Numbered from the stretch's first letter, positions 37,171 to 49,500 are shown. The stretch is 64,000 bases of DNA from Metellina segmentata (GCA_947359465.1 OX375874.1:94311172-94375171); one strand, 5' to 3'. Program-made: numbers and translations. The notes: a model not told the origin generated them from the sequence alone.

Positions 37171-38030
37171 GAGAAGCGTCACCTCGTGAATTACATGAAC
37201 ACGGTGTCTATGCAATCAAGTTAACATTAAGGTATGTTCAAAAATAAACATAAAGGCTAAAAACTTACTTCAATTGACTGATAAGTCAAAATGTAATCCA
37301 CAAAATCAATCCTTCTGTATTGGAAATTCTATAAAACCCAAAAATAACTCACAAATACTAACACAAAATCCACACCACTTTGGTCTAAAAGTAGGCTTTA
37401 AGCTGTGACGTCACAGTGGATTCTATGTCCGAATGTTCTGGCCTGACTGTTCTTTTGCGCACGGCCTCGCTGCAATGGGCTCATGAGCACAGAGCTTGGC
37501 GGGATTATTGGCAACAAGTTGTCTTTTCTGACGAATCCCGCTTTAATTTGTGGAACCATGATGGCTATATGGATGTTAGACGCTATGCTGGTGAACGTTG
37601 CCTTCCTGAACGTCATAGTGGCCGAACACCCGGAGTTATGGTCTGGGGGCGATTTCGTATTATGGACGATCTCAGCTGCTACGAATTGAGGGTAATCTGT
37701 ATAGCAACAGGTACGTCCGTGTAGTGCTAGAGCACGAAGTCATTCCCTTCCTTCAAGGCATCCCTGGAGCTACCTTTCAACAGGATAACGCACGCCCACA
37801 TGTTGCAAGGAATGTTCGAGACTTTTTTTCAGCCCAACACATGCAACTTCTTCCTTGGCCTGCTTATTCGCCGAATATGTCGCCTATTGAGCACGTGTGG
37901 GATTTGGTTGGTCGGCGTCTCGCTCGTGATTCGCGTCCTACAGCTTCAAAAGACGAACTTTGGGTGCGCATACAAACAATATGGAACTATCTTCCACAAG
38001 AAGACATTCAACATCTGTTTCACTTCATGC

Positions 38031-40806
38031 CAGTACAGGATTTACGTATAAGCTAGACAAGCTATAGCTTAGGGCCCCCAAAAAATTGTCCGAGTGCGCA
38101 ACTGTCAAAAAACTCAAATATATTGCAGCATTATTTGTCCCAATGCCGCACGTCCGAAATGTTCCATACTCTTCACAAAATTTTTTAGCGCGTCTTTTCG
38201 AAGAACAAAGCATTATTGTGACTAGGGTTTGCATTACCGATAACCGGTATTACCAGTAATTCTGACTACCGAAATTAATGATAAATTTAGACAGCAAATG
38301 CCGGTAATTTTGGTAAATTTAAAAATTATTTCATTATTATTTTATAGTAGAAATGGAACATGTAAAGTATGTAATTTCTTTTACTATACACACGGGGATT
38401 CCCCTGAGCCTACACTCGAGCATGCGCTGACCTTTTGTAGTGCGTGTGAGCCGTCAGACGATACAATATTTCTGACCTTTTATTTAAATATTGCAGAGAA
38501 TGGTTAGTATATTCGCCAACAACTGGTCGTGTATACTGTTTCGTGTGTAAACTCTTTTCAAATTCTTCTACGCCATTATCATCCGATGGATTTTGTGATT
38601 GACCTATTTAGTTCAAAGTCTTGAAAACTCTGTAGACCATAGAACAGCTTCGGTAACATATCTCAGAAGAAAATGTGGCTCAACAATTGACTGCCAACTA
38701 GCAGAACAGATAAATAATAAACGGCAGTACTGGAAAAATGTTCTTGAACGAGTTGTGGCAGTCATAATTATTATGGCAGAGCGTGGTTTACCTTTCAGAG
38801 GAGATAAGGAAACATTTAATTCTCTTCACAATGGCAATTTCCTTGGATTACTCAAACTTATAGCAAAATTTGATCCTTTTCTAGCAAGCCATATAAAAAA
38901 ATTGGAGAATAAAGGATCCGGTGTCACATCTTATCTTTCTAAAACAATATGTGATGAATTTATCCAAATTATGGCACATAAAGTAAGAGACTCAATCTTG
39001 GATGATTTAAGAACTGCAGGGTACTTCAGTTTATCTGTAGATTCCACTCCAGACCGGTCCCATATTGATCAGCTCACTGTTATTGTGAGGTATGTGTCAC
39101 CAGATGATGGGCTCCTTATTGAACGTTTTCTAACTTTCCTAGAGATGGGTAGCTAGCTACGCAGGGGAAGGTATTGCTAAGATGGTGTACAACTAACCTT
39201 ACAAATGGGTGCAAAATAGATTTTAGTAAATGTTGAGGCCAGTCATATGATAATGCTGCCAATATGTCTGGTTAATACAAGGGTAACGGAAGAAATAACA
39301 TTGAAGATTAACAAGTATGCTATGTATATTCCATGTGCTAGTCATTCCCTGAATCTTGTTGGTAGAGCAGCAGTTGACTGCTGTTTAGATGTAGTAAACT
39401 TTTTAGGAATTGTTCAAGAAATATATAATTTCTTTTCATCATCTACACATAGATGGGCAAAACTGTTTTCATTCGTCAAAGATGTTTCAAAAGTTCCAAA
39501 GTCTTTGTCAAAGACTAGATGGGAAGCATATTCAATGGACACAAGTGCAATACTTGATAGTTATGATGGAATAATTTCTGCATTGCATCAGCTGCACATT
39601 GATACTATAGAAAAAGGCGAAACAAGAAATCAAGCCATAAACATTTTGTATAAAATGGAGAAGTTTGAATTTATGGTAATGTTATATTTGTGGAGTTACA
39701 TGCTGGATGAATTTCACAAGACTAGTCAATCACTGCAAGACCCCCAAATTAGTCTAGATGTATGTAGGGAATTGTATGCTTCACTTTCGGATTTTGTTAA
39801 AGGTTCCAGGGATATGTTCGATCATTTCGAAGAAAAAGCAAAGGAAACATTGTCTGATCTTGATTACAAGAAAAGCAGATATAGAAGAAGGCATATCAAT
39901 GATGATGAAGATGATGCTTTAGAAAACGTTGAGCCAAGAGACAAGTTTAGAATAAAAACATTTATACCTGTGATGGATACATTAGAGTAAAGTCTGGCAC
40001 ACAGGGCCTCGGTATAATATGACGCTGCAAAAAAAGTTTTAATTCTTAACAAAATTAGAAGCTACAGAAGAAGAGATTTGTGAAGGAGTTAGTGCTTTAT
40101 GACAAACATGTCCTGAAGATCAGGTCATGAATTTTGTAGGAGAAGTCAAGCATTTTCATCAATATGTTAGACATAGTCAAGCCTATGGTTCAGAGGAACA
40201 TGATAGTCTGACACATCAGTATCTGTATAGATTAATATTTAACGATCGTGTCCAATGAGCATTCCCTAATGTAGAAGCAATTTTGAGATTGTTTCTAAGA
40301 ATGATGGTTGTAAATTGCTCTGGAGAATGATTTTTTTTTCAGCTGAAGAGGATAAAAAATGAATTTAGAACAACAATGACTCAAGATAAATTACGTTCCA
40401 TCAGTCTCATGTGCATAGAAAGTGACAAAATACGCAGTTTACCATTTGATGATGTCATCAGTGACTTTGCTCTGGCAAAGGCAAGAAAGAAAATATTTTA
40501 GTTTAATATAATTCCTTGATCCTTATAACATGCTTCAATAGATTAGATAATAAGCCTTTGTAAATAGTGTCTTTTAAAAGAACTTTTATTTCTTTTTACC
40601 AGAGTTTACATTTTTAAGTTTATAAATAAAAATGATTTTAAGTTAAAGATTTCTTATTTCACTATTTATATACTTCTTAATCGGATTTCATCTTAACACT
40701 ATAGGTACCCGAAAATCATATTTGGCACTGACATACAATATCTGGACTATAAAGGGCCCCATATCTCAAATAGCTTAGGGCCTTATCAAGTCTAAATCCG
40801 GCCCTG
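38031..40806 (+). mobile_element. hAT transposon (ZMYM1-like), 2,776 bp, in a Tc1
   Basis: The left end is CAGTACAGGATTTACG and the right end, inverted, CAGGGCCGGATTTAG. Inside both ends AGCTAT and TTAGGGCCC phrases recur. The flanks CTTCATGC (38023-38030) and CTCCATGC (40807-40814) are an 8-bp target duplication with one mismatch. The interrupted Tc1 frame resumes exactly after it. Confidence 0.85.
38480..40500 (+). pseudogene. hAT transposase with TTF-type zinc finger
   Basis: Near 38520 the sequence reads TTGRVYCFVCKLFSNSS, a TTF zinc-finger start. A 185-codon piece (38599-39156) has ERGLPFRG, NKGSGVTSYLSKTICDEFI and SLSVDSTPDRSHIDQLTVI (catalytic D region, DUF4371). A 247-codon piece (39247-39990) has IPCASHSLNLVGRAA and KSLSKTRWEAY. 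The C-terminal dimerisation part lies at 40250-40500 (NCSGE, LKRIKNEFRTTM). Stops separate these. The gene is close to full length but inactive. Confidence 0.82.
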
Positions 40807-40900
40807 CTCCATGCCACGTTATATAGCAGCAATTACTGCAGCGCGTGGTGGCTACACCAAATACTGATTTCGGACACTTAACACTGTTTTTTAAACCCGT

Positions 40901-43479
40901 AAGTTAAAAATGCAGCCTTTCGTTTCACCGTTTCCACACTGCCACTGCGCGATTAACAATTTGTATACTCGCGAAATTATACTTTTCCTCACATGGAATT
41001 TATTTATAAACCAATTTTAAAAATAATTATACCATAAGAAAGAGTGCATTCTAAGCCTTCACGTGGTATTTTCAAATTTTAAAACAAATAGTATGAAGCT
41101 AGAGATATGACAGTTTCAGTTTTGTATCGGAAATTACGATCTAAAAGTTTCGAAATTTGTTTGACCAACTTTTAAATGCATCAACTTTATTTATTAACCA
41201 ATTTCAAAAATAATTGTTCCATAAGAAAGAGTACATTCAAAGGTTTTCGGAAGGGAGAACAAACCATGTTAATTTCGTAATTTTCTGATCAGTACTTTCT
41301 CGGGAAATCGTCTAAGAATCGAGCTTAACAACCCAGTTTTCAATCCTGCGATAGCGGCGGTAACTTTTTTAAACAGATACCTTATGTTTGTACACTAAAA
41401 ACACAAAATTGAGACAAATCACCTTTTACATTTACCATTATAATTCTAATATTTACTGTATCCATGATTTTCTTTTAGCCGGTAAATCTCAACATCTGGA
41501 TCTTTCCAACGCATATTTTGAAATACTTATGACCCCCTCCCCAAACATCATTACGCATATTAAAACCCGCAAAGTTAAAACAGTAACGCCTTTTCCCTCG
41601 CCGAATCAAGCATCGATTGATTTTCACACTAAAATGAACTGTTTTGTGAATGCTGCTCCTTTACTAGATATCGGATATTTAAAATTATAACCACACACAT
41701 AGAATGGTATTTTGTCCCTCTATATAACTACCCCCCCCCCCCCAAAAAAAAAAAAAAAACATATATTAATAATTTTAATTACCACAAGGCTATTAAGTCA
41801 ACGATTACGCACTTTTGTATCCACCCCATGTTGAGATTAAAAAAAAAAATATTGAGAAAACCAACACATAATTCCACGTCTTTTGTGTTAATTTACTTAT
41901 CCCTAAGCTTCTTTTAGGAGGCAAGTCACATATTCAGGACCTTTCCAAACTCCGTCCACTCTCAAAATTTGCACTTACGCATATTATTTGTATTTCAAAA
42001 TGCATAAGTAAAAATTCACATTTATATCAACTGTAGAAACCTTGCAAAGCAGTAGTGTGTTTCAATCCCAAACACTTCTATTTACAAAGTTATTTCATTT
42101 AGTGTTTTATCCAGAAGAGGGGGTTGCAGAAAAATTCAATGAAGCTGTGGTAGCTTTCATGTCTTCTTTAATAATTCTGCACTGAATTTCTGCTCAAAAC
42201 AAGGTTTGGGGTTTTGCGTCTTCAACACCAACAAACTTTCCAACGTTTCGTTAAAAATGAGAAAAAGGTATTCAGTTAGGTTCCCTCTGACGAGGCTGAA
42301 GATTTTCACTCTGCATTGGAACTGGGAATGAGCAGAATAAAAAGGCATAATTTTGGCCAGTCTAGCGAATTTTGGTCCATTATATTTTACCTACTTCAAC
42401 CCACTGTACGTCAATACGGTCACACATGTCCTTCTATTAATACAGATAAATCTTCCAGCTGAAGGCATCAGTAAAAGTTGGCAAGTATGATGTTGTAATA
42501 TTCGGTTGGAGCATAGCAGAAACTGACTTTTGAGGTTAATGACTTGGGGGATCATTAACCTCAAAATTTAAAATGAATCGAAATTCATTATAAACAAACT
42601 TTTTTTAAACTGTTGGCTGAAAATTTTTAACACGAAGTGACCAAAATCTTGGCATTTTTTAGCAGGGATTCCAACGTGCTTTGTAAACCTTATTTTAAAT
42701 TGAATTTAAAAAACGTTAGATCTTTCCAAACATGTGTCTGAACAGTTAGCTAGACATCAATAAGAACACTTTCTTCTATGGATTTCAAAATTATCTTCAG
42801 AAATCAATTCAAAACATTCGCTACGTAGAAGTTGCTATGTCATACACGAAATTTTCAATATTTGCCTTTTGGTGTGTGAAGATGATATTAAAATTAAATA
42901 TTACTGTATTATTTGTCAAAAGCTAAGAAATTACTTGGTGGAATTTATAATATATATATTGGGTTTAATTCTCCATTTTTTTTTCTTTCCTAGTTCAGTT
43001 ACACACCATATTAATATTACCAAAAATAACTTTGTATATTTTAGGACATATTAATAAACAAATAACTAATGCATTATTTAAATTTATAAATAATACATTT
43101 TTTAGTTATTGTTTTCATTGAAAAGGGTCATTTGTCAGGACTAGTAGGACTAACGGATGTTCAAAATTAGCCTAATTTGATCAATAAGAAATGTTTAAGT
43201 AACAAAATCGAATACAGTGCTTGAATTGCAAACATAAGAGTGTTGTGAATTCTGTAATTTTATATCAAATTCACATTGCTAATTTGTTTTACATGATAAA
43301 TTATTAAAATTAGTAGATGTACATAATATAGTATGAAAGTTACTGAAAATAATCCTTTTATACATAATTAATTTCGAAATTTTTATAACATTTTATACTA
43401 ATCACTGCCATTAATCTGTTCACCCGTGTGATCTGTGATTTCCGTGTGTGCTTTCAGCTAATGGAAACTTTATATAGAG
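40901..43479. other. Intergenic with repeats, no gene seen
   Basis: It holds an inverted copy (40985-41340) of the repeat block at 24480-25466, a C run of 13 followed by an A run of 16 (41731-41759), weakly similar stretches near 41480 and 41920 that share TTACGCATATTA, and a perfect hairpin at 42528-42566. The open frame 41388-41690 shows no family feature. Confidence 0.5.
42528..42566. repeat. Perfect 15-bp hairpin
   Basis: TTTTGAGGTTAATGA and its exact reverse complement are separated by a 9-base loop. It is not followed by a T run or an obvious element end. Confidence 0.6.
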
Positions 43480-43912
43480 TAGGGGTGCACAACCTTTTTG
43501 GGAGAAGGGCCACTCTCACCGTTTATTGAGACATTAGTGGAAGCAAATAAAGTTACAGCAGACACAATGAAAGTGCTACTACCCAAGTATGTACAGCTGT
43601 TATTCCACTTAATATGTTTAGTAAAAATTAATCACCTAGTTTATAAGATTAAACTTACAAATGCTTTCTCAAAAAATCTAAGAGCTAGTTACAGAGCTAA
43701 ATGAATGAGAGATATTGTGAATAGTGAAAAAAAGATGTTAACAATTTTTTTGAGAACATTTGCAATGATCAAACATTTAAAATTACTTTGAAAAATATGT
43801 GTCTCAAGAACATTATACAAGCTTCAGCAAATTATTTTATGTTATAAATTTAATAACAATAATAGAACAATGTCCGTAGAATCATCAACTACCAATGAGA
43901 AGTACTTGAAAT

Positions 43913-44520
43913 TCATAGCTGCATTTTGAAGTTTGTCTGATAAATTATCATAGATTTTCTATTCTTTGAATTGTCACACGATTCAAACTTGTATCTTTTT
44001 AGTTTGGTGGCAACTTCTGGGCATACTTCCTCTGCAGCTATCATAATGCATTTTTTCGCAAACTCGCCATCAGTAAATGGCCGGCCACTCTTAGCAATTA
44101 GAGATGCAATCTGGAAACTAACTTCAACACAGCTGTCGTAACCTTCTGCAGCCTTTACAAAAACAATTTTTTTTGGGGGGAGCAAAAGAACGGCAAAGTG
44201 CATTGATTTGGGGAAAACGATCTTCTCCTTCCAACTTGGAAAAGGCTGCGTGTTTAAGATTCATAGTGCTGCTTTAAGTTACACTTTTTAAACACGCTAA
44301 TTATGAAATTACAAAAAAGGCATGTACACTTATTGTTGTACTCTACAAAAGTATTTTGTCGTCCACAAATATGAAAACTTTTGATTTTCGTCCGCAATAT
44401 TTCTTTTGGTAATAGCGGCAAACTCCCGAAAACAACGTGTGGAATGAAGAAACAGCACAACACTCCAGAGATAAACAACCGTATCGGTTTCACGTAATAA
44501 ATATGGAGACAAAGTCAATT
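43913..44520 (-). pseudogene. hAT transposase N-terminal remnant (GTF2IRD2/ZBED5-like)
   Basis: It reads FVEYNNKCTCLFCNFIIS ... HYES, a BED-like finger, and then SLIAKSGRPFTDGEFAKKC and IAAEEVCPEVATKLKRY. The second part is the same region as PFTDGELIKL and AAEEMCPEKM in the relic at about 9570-9650. Frame breaks and stops are present. The rest is missing. Confidence 0.7.
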
Positions 44521-44718
44521 TGGATTGGAGTGGCTAGGTTGCAAAGTGCGCACTCTCAAATCGATGATGTTGTTTTATCAGAAAGTGCGCATGCCCGAAT
44601 CGGCGAGGTTGTCTATCTGAAATTGCCCATGCTCCAAACAGAGGAATGATGTTTTTGAAGGAGCAATATAGTATGAAAGCAAAATGGGGGTGGTGTGGGA
44701 GGGTGGCCTCCTCTAGGG

Positions 44719-45800
44719 CAGTGGTCCCCAACCCCCGGGCCGCAGACCGGTACGTGGATCAAATGGTACCGGGCCGCCCAAGGAATATTAAATTATTTCC
44801 ATTTTATTTCCTTTGGTGTATTTATCTCGGGTTTTTGCGGTTCTTATCTATGAAATGTCCACTCAAATTAGGAGGTGGTAAATCAGAACTTGAAATTTGT
44901 TCTGTTACTAGAGCTTCAATTATGATTTCTGAATTCTGTACGTCTCTATTTTCCAATTGTGACAACTGTTTTCAAGTTGGCTGACAAAGTAGCTGCATTT
45001 AAAGCCAAACTGAAGTTGTGGGGACGGCGCTTGAACAGAGGCATTTTGTGGCATTCAGACATTAACAGGGATTTTAGGCGAGACTGAGCCTAAACATTCA
45101 TTCTCCTTGTTGGTGCACGATCACCTGTCTTTGCTTTTAAAAGAGTTCGAGCGCTTCGTGTGTATTTTGTGGTTGGGAAACCACACAAATACCCCACGAA
45201 CTAGTAAGGAATGCATCCGCAGTGCATTTGTCAACAAATCAGGCGAATCAAGCATGTCTGTGCAAGAAGAACATCAACTGCTGGATAATGCAAATGAAGG
45301 CGGCCTTAAAACTACGTTCGAGACAACAACTCTGTCGGTGTTCTGGATTAAAGTCGTGGTGAAATACCCTGAGATTACCACCAGAGCACTTAAATCCCTA
45401 TTGCCATTTCCGACAACCTATCTGTGGAAGCTGGGTTTTCTGCAGTGACAGCAACCAAAACAAAACAACGGAATAAACTGGAAATAAGCAACACACTTCG
45501 AGTGTCATTGTCTATCGAGTGTCTTCTATTACCCATATGAAACCGTCTCATTGCAAAGAAACAAGCTCAGGGTTCTCATTGATTTAGCATTCTAGTGAGT
45601 TAAAATGTTAAATCACATATATTCATTTTTTGGTGTAACTGTATTTTATTTTGAAGACATGTTTGAATACAATTAAATTAAAAATTTTAAATAAAAACAA
45701 TCTAAAATATAAACAATCAACACCCCCCCCCTCAGCGGGCCGCGTTAAAATTATCAAACGTTGATCCGGTCCGCGGCGATAAAAAGGTTGGGGAGCACTG
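44719..45800 (+). mobile_element. hAT element (CAGTGGTCCCCAACC ends) with perfect 8-bp duplication
   Basis: The ends CAGTGGTCCCCAACC and CAGTGCTCCCCAACC are inverted, each followed by a GGGCCGC/GGACCGG-rich stretch. The duplication CTCTAGGG lies at 44711-44718 and 45801-45808. The 1,082-bp element is inserted in the older hAT in the opposite orientation. Confidence 0.88.
44980..45520 (+). pseudogene. hAT transposase C-terminal remnant (SCAND3/ZBED5-like)
   Basis: It contains ADKVAAFKAKLKLWGRRL and FWIKVVVKYPEITTRALKSL, then LPFPTTYL with a shift into EAGFSAVTATKTKQRNKLE. The last part is the hAT dimerisation region of the Buster-type family. Several frames are involved. The N-terminal half is absent. 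Confidence 0.75.
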
Positions 45801-46439
45801 CTCTAGGGAAGTTTTTAGTCAAAATTAGTTTAAACTTTAAAATTAGTTTGCGGGTCGCATGTGACCCGCAGGTTGTGCACCTCTAAAAAAAGAAAATCAT
45901 TTTGACACTTCTAACAGTTGTGTATGAAATTACTTTATGATTTTGTTATAATCAAACAAAAAAGTTTATTTTATAAAATAACATTTTATTACCCTTTTCA
46001 AATACATAAAATAAATGTCTTTAGAAACATTTGAGTATTAGGCATCTTTTGCAGACCACAAAATTAAATTCAAATCAAAGTAAAAAAAATTTGCTTGTTT
46101 ACTTAACAATTTTTAAGTGATTGAAGAAAGTTGAAAAATTATTTAAAATTTCAATAATTAGCAATGATACTTAAGTTAAAATTCTAAAAGATACGAAAAT
46201 CAGTATAAAAAAATAGATTCTTGCAAGAGATTGATTCTACATTTGAGAGTAAATATACACATTTTAAGTAACAATGATTTGCAGCTCGAAATGAAAACAC
46301 AAGATGGTAATAAATACATACATGATTCAAAATTAAGACAGTATAATTGAACATACAGAAATAGTAATTAGAAGGAACGATAAAAAATCACATACAGGTA
46401 AAAAAACCAATGGCCTGCGATTACGGTAATTTTTCCTCC

Positions 46440-46591
46440 TTAAGCATTTAATAGAGCTTTTAGTTTTCCACTTTGATTTGCCGCCACAGTATCATCACAA
46501 CCACCAATATGTTCTCCATTGATAAACACTTGAGGAACAGACGTCCGCCCCACTTTTTTCGATAATGCTTGTTTCAAGTGATCTCCTCCAT
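46440..46591 (-). CDS. Glrx: Glutaredoxin exon 3 with stop
   Basis: This exon has 152 nt including TAA. It starts after AAACAG and encodes GGDHLKQALSKKVGRTSVPQ through GGCDDTVAANQSGKL to LLNA. Confidence 0.93.
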
Positions 46592-49500
46592 CTGTTTTGA
46601 ATAAACAATAAGCGGGTGACATCAGAGGATTTAGTAAGGACATGCAATTACAAGTGACATATTTTTTGGTTAACATTTTAATATGCTCCCGCCATGTGAA
46701 TTTAGTCGGGTAATAAAGACAAAAAACAAATAATTTTATGTCTTGGTACGAATTAAAAATTGAGAAAACTCTTAAATAATTTCATGATATAAAAAAGAAA
46801 ACTAAACAAAACAATCCATACCAATTTTATCAAATTCCAGAGCAAAATATTCCACTCCTAAAGATTCAAAAAGTTCTTTAACCTATAAATAAAAATCTCA
46901 ATAACTACAAAAAATAACAATTTCACTAAAGTACAAATCAGCCAGAAAATTTAAATAAGGAGGAAAAACTCACTTTTATATGAAAAAGGAAATGAGTAAA
47001 AAATAAAAAAATGATCCAATTCCTTAACTAATTTTTTTATTCTGCCGTTATGGCCAGTAAAATTTTTTGCGTTGGCTCAATGTTGGATTCGTAATGAATT
47101 ATAAAACACTATTTAATAGGTCTTATATTTATTCACTTGTACAAAACTTCATTAACTTTTACAAAATAGCTTTCAAATGAAATTTTAATGGCCAACATTC
47201 AATTCTTGAGTCAATACTACAATAGTTGTTCACCTGTCAAAAAAAAAACCCTACTCATTCCATCTCAATTTACATCACAGTACTAAACAGGTAGCAAACG
47301 ATAGGGGGATTCATGTTTTCTACAAATATCAATACTTAACATTTGTCTAAGGGGCCATCTCCATATTAAATTGGGTGCTTGCTCCGATATTTTGAATATG
47401 AACCACCATCTTTTATCACAAATTTGGATTCTACACACAAATTTCAGGTGGATTTAATGAAAAAATAATGAAAAACGGCATAAAATTGACTGAGAAAATC
47501 CAATGAGGGAGCATATAAATGTTCGGAGTTAAATCACATTATAAATATTAATAAAGATGTGTAGTGGCCGTCACAGTCAAATGACCTGTAGCAGGCACCT
47601 TAGTATGGAGTCCATTAAGATGATGACAAAGTCGGAATCCATTCTGATTGAATCCCAGGATCTGTTGGCAGAAATTTATGTTTTCACTTTGTGAAATATC
47701 CCCAGTAACAATAACAATCATCGAATTTTGCAAACAGTCTTACTGCACTACTAATTATGCACATGATTAGATGAAATTTGGAATTCCGATGTTTCAGTGA
47801 CAGTTGAAACGCATGGAGTCAAAATTTGCCCAGGATTCTATTCATAATTTTTTTTAACATTAATTTCATAATTAATAAAAAATAGTAAAATTTTGTTTGA
47901 TAGTTAAAATGTTTATAGATTGTGTTTGGGTTTTTGGGTAGCAAAGAATAAAAAAACAATTTCCAAGGAAAATTAAGATTTTTAGCAAATATAACAAAAA
48001 CGTGAAACACCAATTTAACACTAGGAGATCTGATTTTCAAACATTTACAAATCGGTGAAAAATCAAATAAAATTGATTAACTTAATCCAAATTTGTGATA
48101 AAAGATGGAGGTTCGTATTGGAGTCTGTGTTTTTATTGTTGTTGACAGGTGTACATCAAATAACCACAGTAGAAATCAGGTCATACTTCTATAATATTGG
48201 AACATTAAAATAAATGTAAATATATATCCAGTAGTTTAATAGATCAACCGGTCTAGTGGTTAAGGTGTTGGCCTCTGGATCGGAAGGTTCCTGGTTCGAA
48301 TCCAGGGTCAGGGCATGGATGTAATTGTGCTGTCCTTAGTTAGGGGTAATGATGATTGCCCATCGGGTGCCCCTTCACAAATGACCATCGCTTCCCGGCC
48401 GTGCAGTGGCCTATGATTAGCAATCAAGTGCCCACCATAATTAAAAAAAAAAGTTTAATAGATTGTCGAAGGATCAGGTGCTAGCTATTTCTGGGGATGT
48501 TTAGGTTTATTCAAAGTAGCATAAGGCTAGCAACTTTTCAGTGATACTTCATTGTTTAAAAACTTTTTTTTAGAAGGAAATTTTTGGAAAAGTTGAAGGT
48601 ACAAGATACATTTGCATTCTGCAATGACAAACTGAGCAATTCAAATGAATACTATGGAAAATATGTTTAATAATAAGCTACTAAAAGCATTAAAAAAACA
48701 GACAAACAAATTTAATTTTACTGCATTATTTTACCATATTTTTTATAACAGAATACTTTTGCTTCAGAAAGTAAAATAATTATAGTTAGGATAGGATTGA
48801 CCATAATTTGCAATATTGTTTATAGTGTAAGCAGACATTGAAACCCTTACAGTTGAATGCAGGTTGATTTGCTGCTCTTATTATTTATGCACAGCTAACG
48901 GAAGATAATCTGCAGGATAGCAACTGACAGCATTTCAGAAATACTCACTTTTTTGTCTGGACTCATTAGTCCCTTTTCATTATAGTCACAAGTTACGATT
49001 CAGACATGACCAGTTATCTAAATAAGATCCCAAGGCAAAACTAAATCCAAGACATTAGCAGTACAGATTTAAGGTATTGAGATGAACTATTATGCTACTG
49101 CTGGTACATAAGTTGTGCCATCAGCATAACTAATACTTAGCACTAAGGTTAGGGTTAGACAACATTAACTCGCAGGGATGCATGCTACTTGTTGTTACAT
49201 GAAGACACACTCAGGGCTTTATAGGCCTAAATCAATTTTTTCTTAATGAAACAAAAAATATATAATTTTACTGTTAAAAATTAATTTAGTTAATCAAAAC
49301 ACAATATTAAAAAAGTACATTTTCAGATAAATATCGCTTTTAGAATTCTAAATTTATAATTATGTCACACTGATACTGAGAAACAAAATTTAAGACCCAA
49401 ATTCGAAATAGTATTAATTTATGAAAAATTAAATTATTGTTACATTAATAAATTTAACACAAAACTTACATTTCACTGATATTTATTGCAGAGGACACAC

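Larger units (their letters stand above)
33578..37469 (-). mobile_element. P/THAP9-like transposon, about 3.9 kb, in a Tc1
   Basis: The inverted ends share GAGGCCGTGCnCAAAAGAAC and three more bases (33579-33601 and 37468-37446, one mismatch). A palindrome GTGACGTCAC lies about 50 bases inside each end (33629-33638 and 37405-37414). The flanks repeat CTGCAAT (33571-33577 and 37470-37476), or 8 bp with one mismatch, as expected for the P superfamily. Tc1 codons join across the gap. Confidence 0.85.
33158..40870 (+). pseudogene. Tc1 transposase in three segments
   Basis: Segment 1 begins MPPLRNRVKFQQLTEFE, has a TGA at 33296-33298 and a frame change near 33541, and ends HRRLRLQ. Segment 2 resumes WAHEHRAWRDYW and holds VFSDESRF, QQDNARPHVA and SPNMSPIEHVWD, so the D-D-E acids are all present, with a frame break near 37700. 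It ends HLFHFMP at the hAT. Segment 3 gives MPRYIAAITAARGGYTKY and a stop. The D-D-E acids were kept although the frame was lost. Confidence 0.82.
32916..40900 (+). mobile_element. Tc1-like transposon split by a P-like element and a hAT
   Basis: The left end CACTGCTGTTTGTAAAAAATG starts next to TA (32914-32915). The transposase is in three pieces, 33158-33577, 37470-38030 and 40807-40870. Removing the two insertions gives about 347 codons, a normal Tc1 length. The right inverted repeat was not found, so the end at about 40900 is approximate. Confidence 0.82.
43480..45885 (-). mobile_element. hAT element holding another hAT
   Basis: The ends TAGGGGTGCACAACCT and TAGAGGTGCACAACCT are inverted and fit the hAT end form. 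No matching target duplication is left. A second hAT occupies 44719-45800. Minus-strand transposase remnants lie in 43913-44520. Confidence 0.7.

Noticed and set aside
37416..37724. Possible separate Tc1 gene start at 37416
   Set aside because: The first part is the inverted repeat of the P-like element. Tc1 coding sequence begins only at 37470 and is the continuation of the piece ending at 33577.
41388..41690. 100-codon plus-strand frame
   Set aside because: It overlaps a repeated stretch (TTACGCATATTA phrases) and shows no domain.
43471..45893. Target duplication for the outer hAT
   Set aside because: The 8 bases on each side (ATATAGAG and AAAAAGAA) do not match, so no duplication is claimed.
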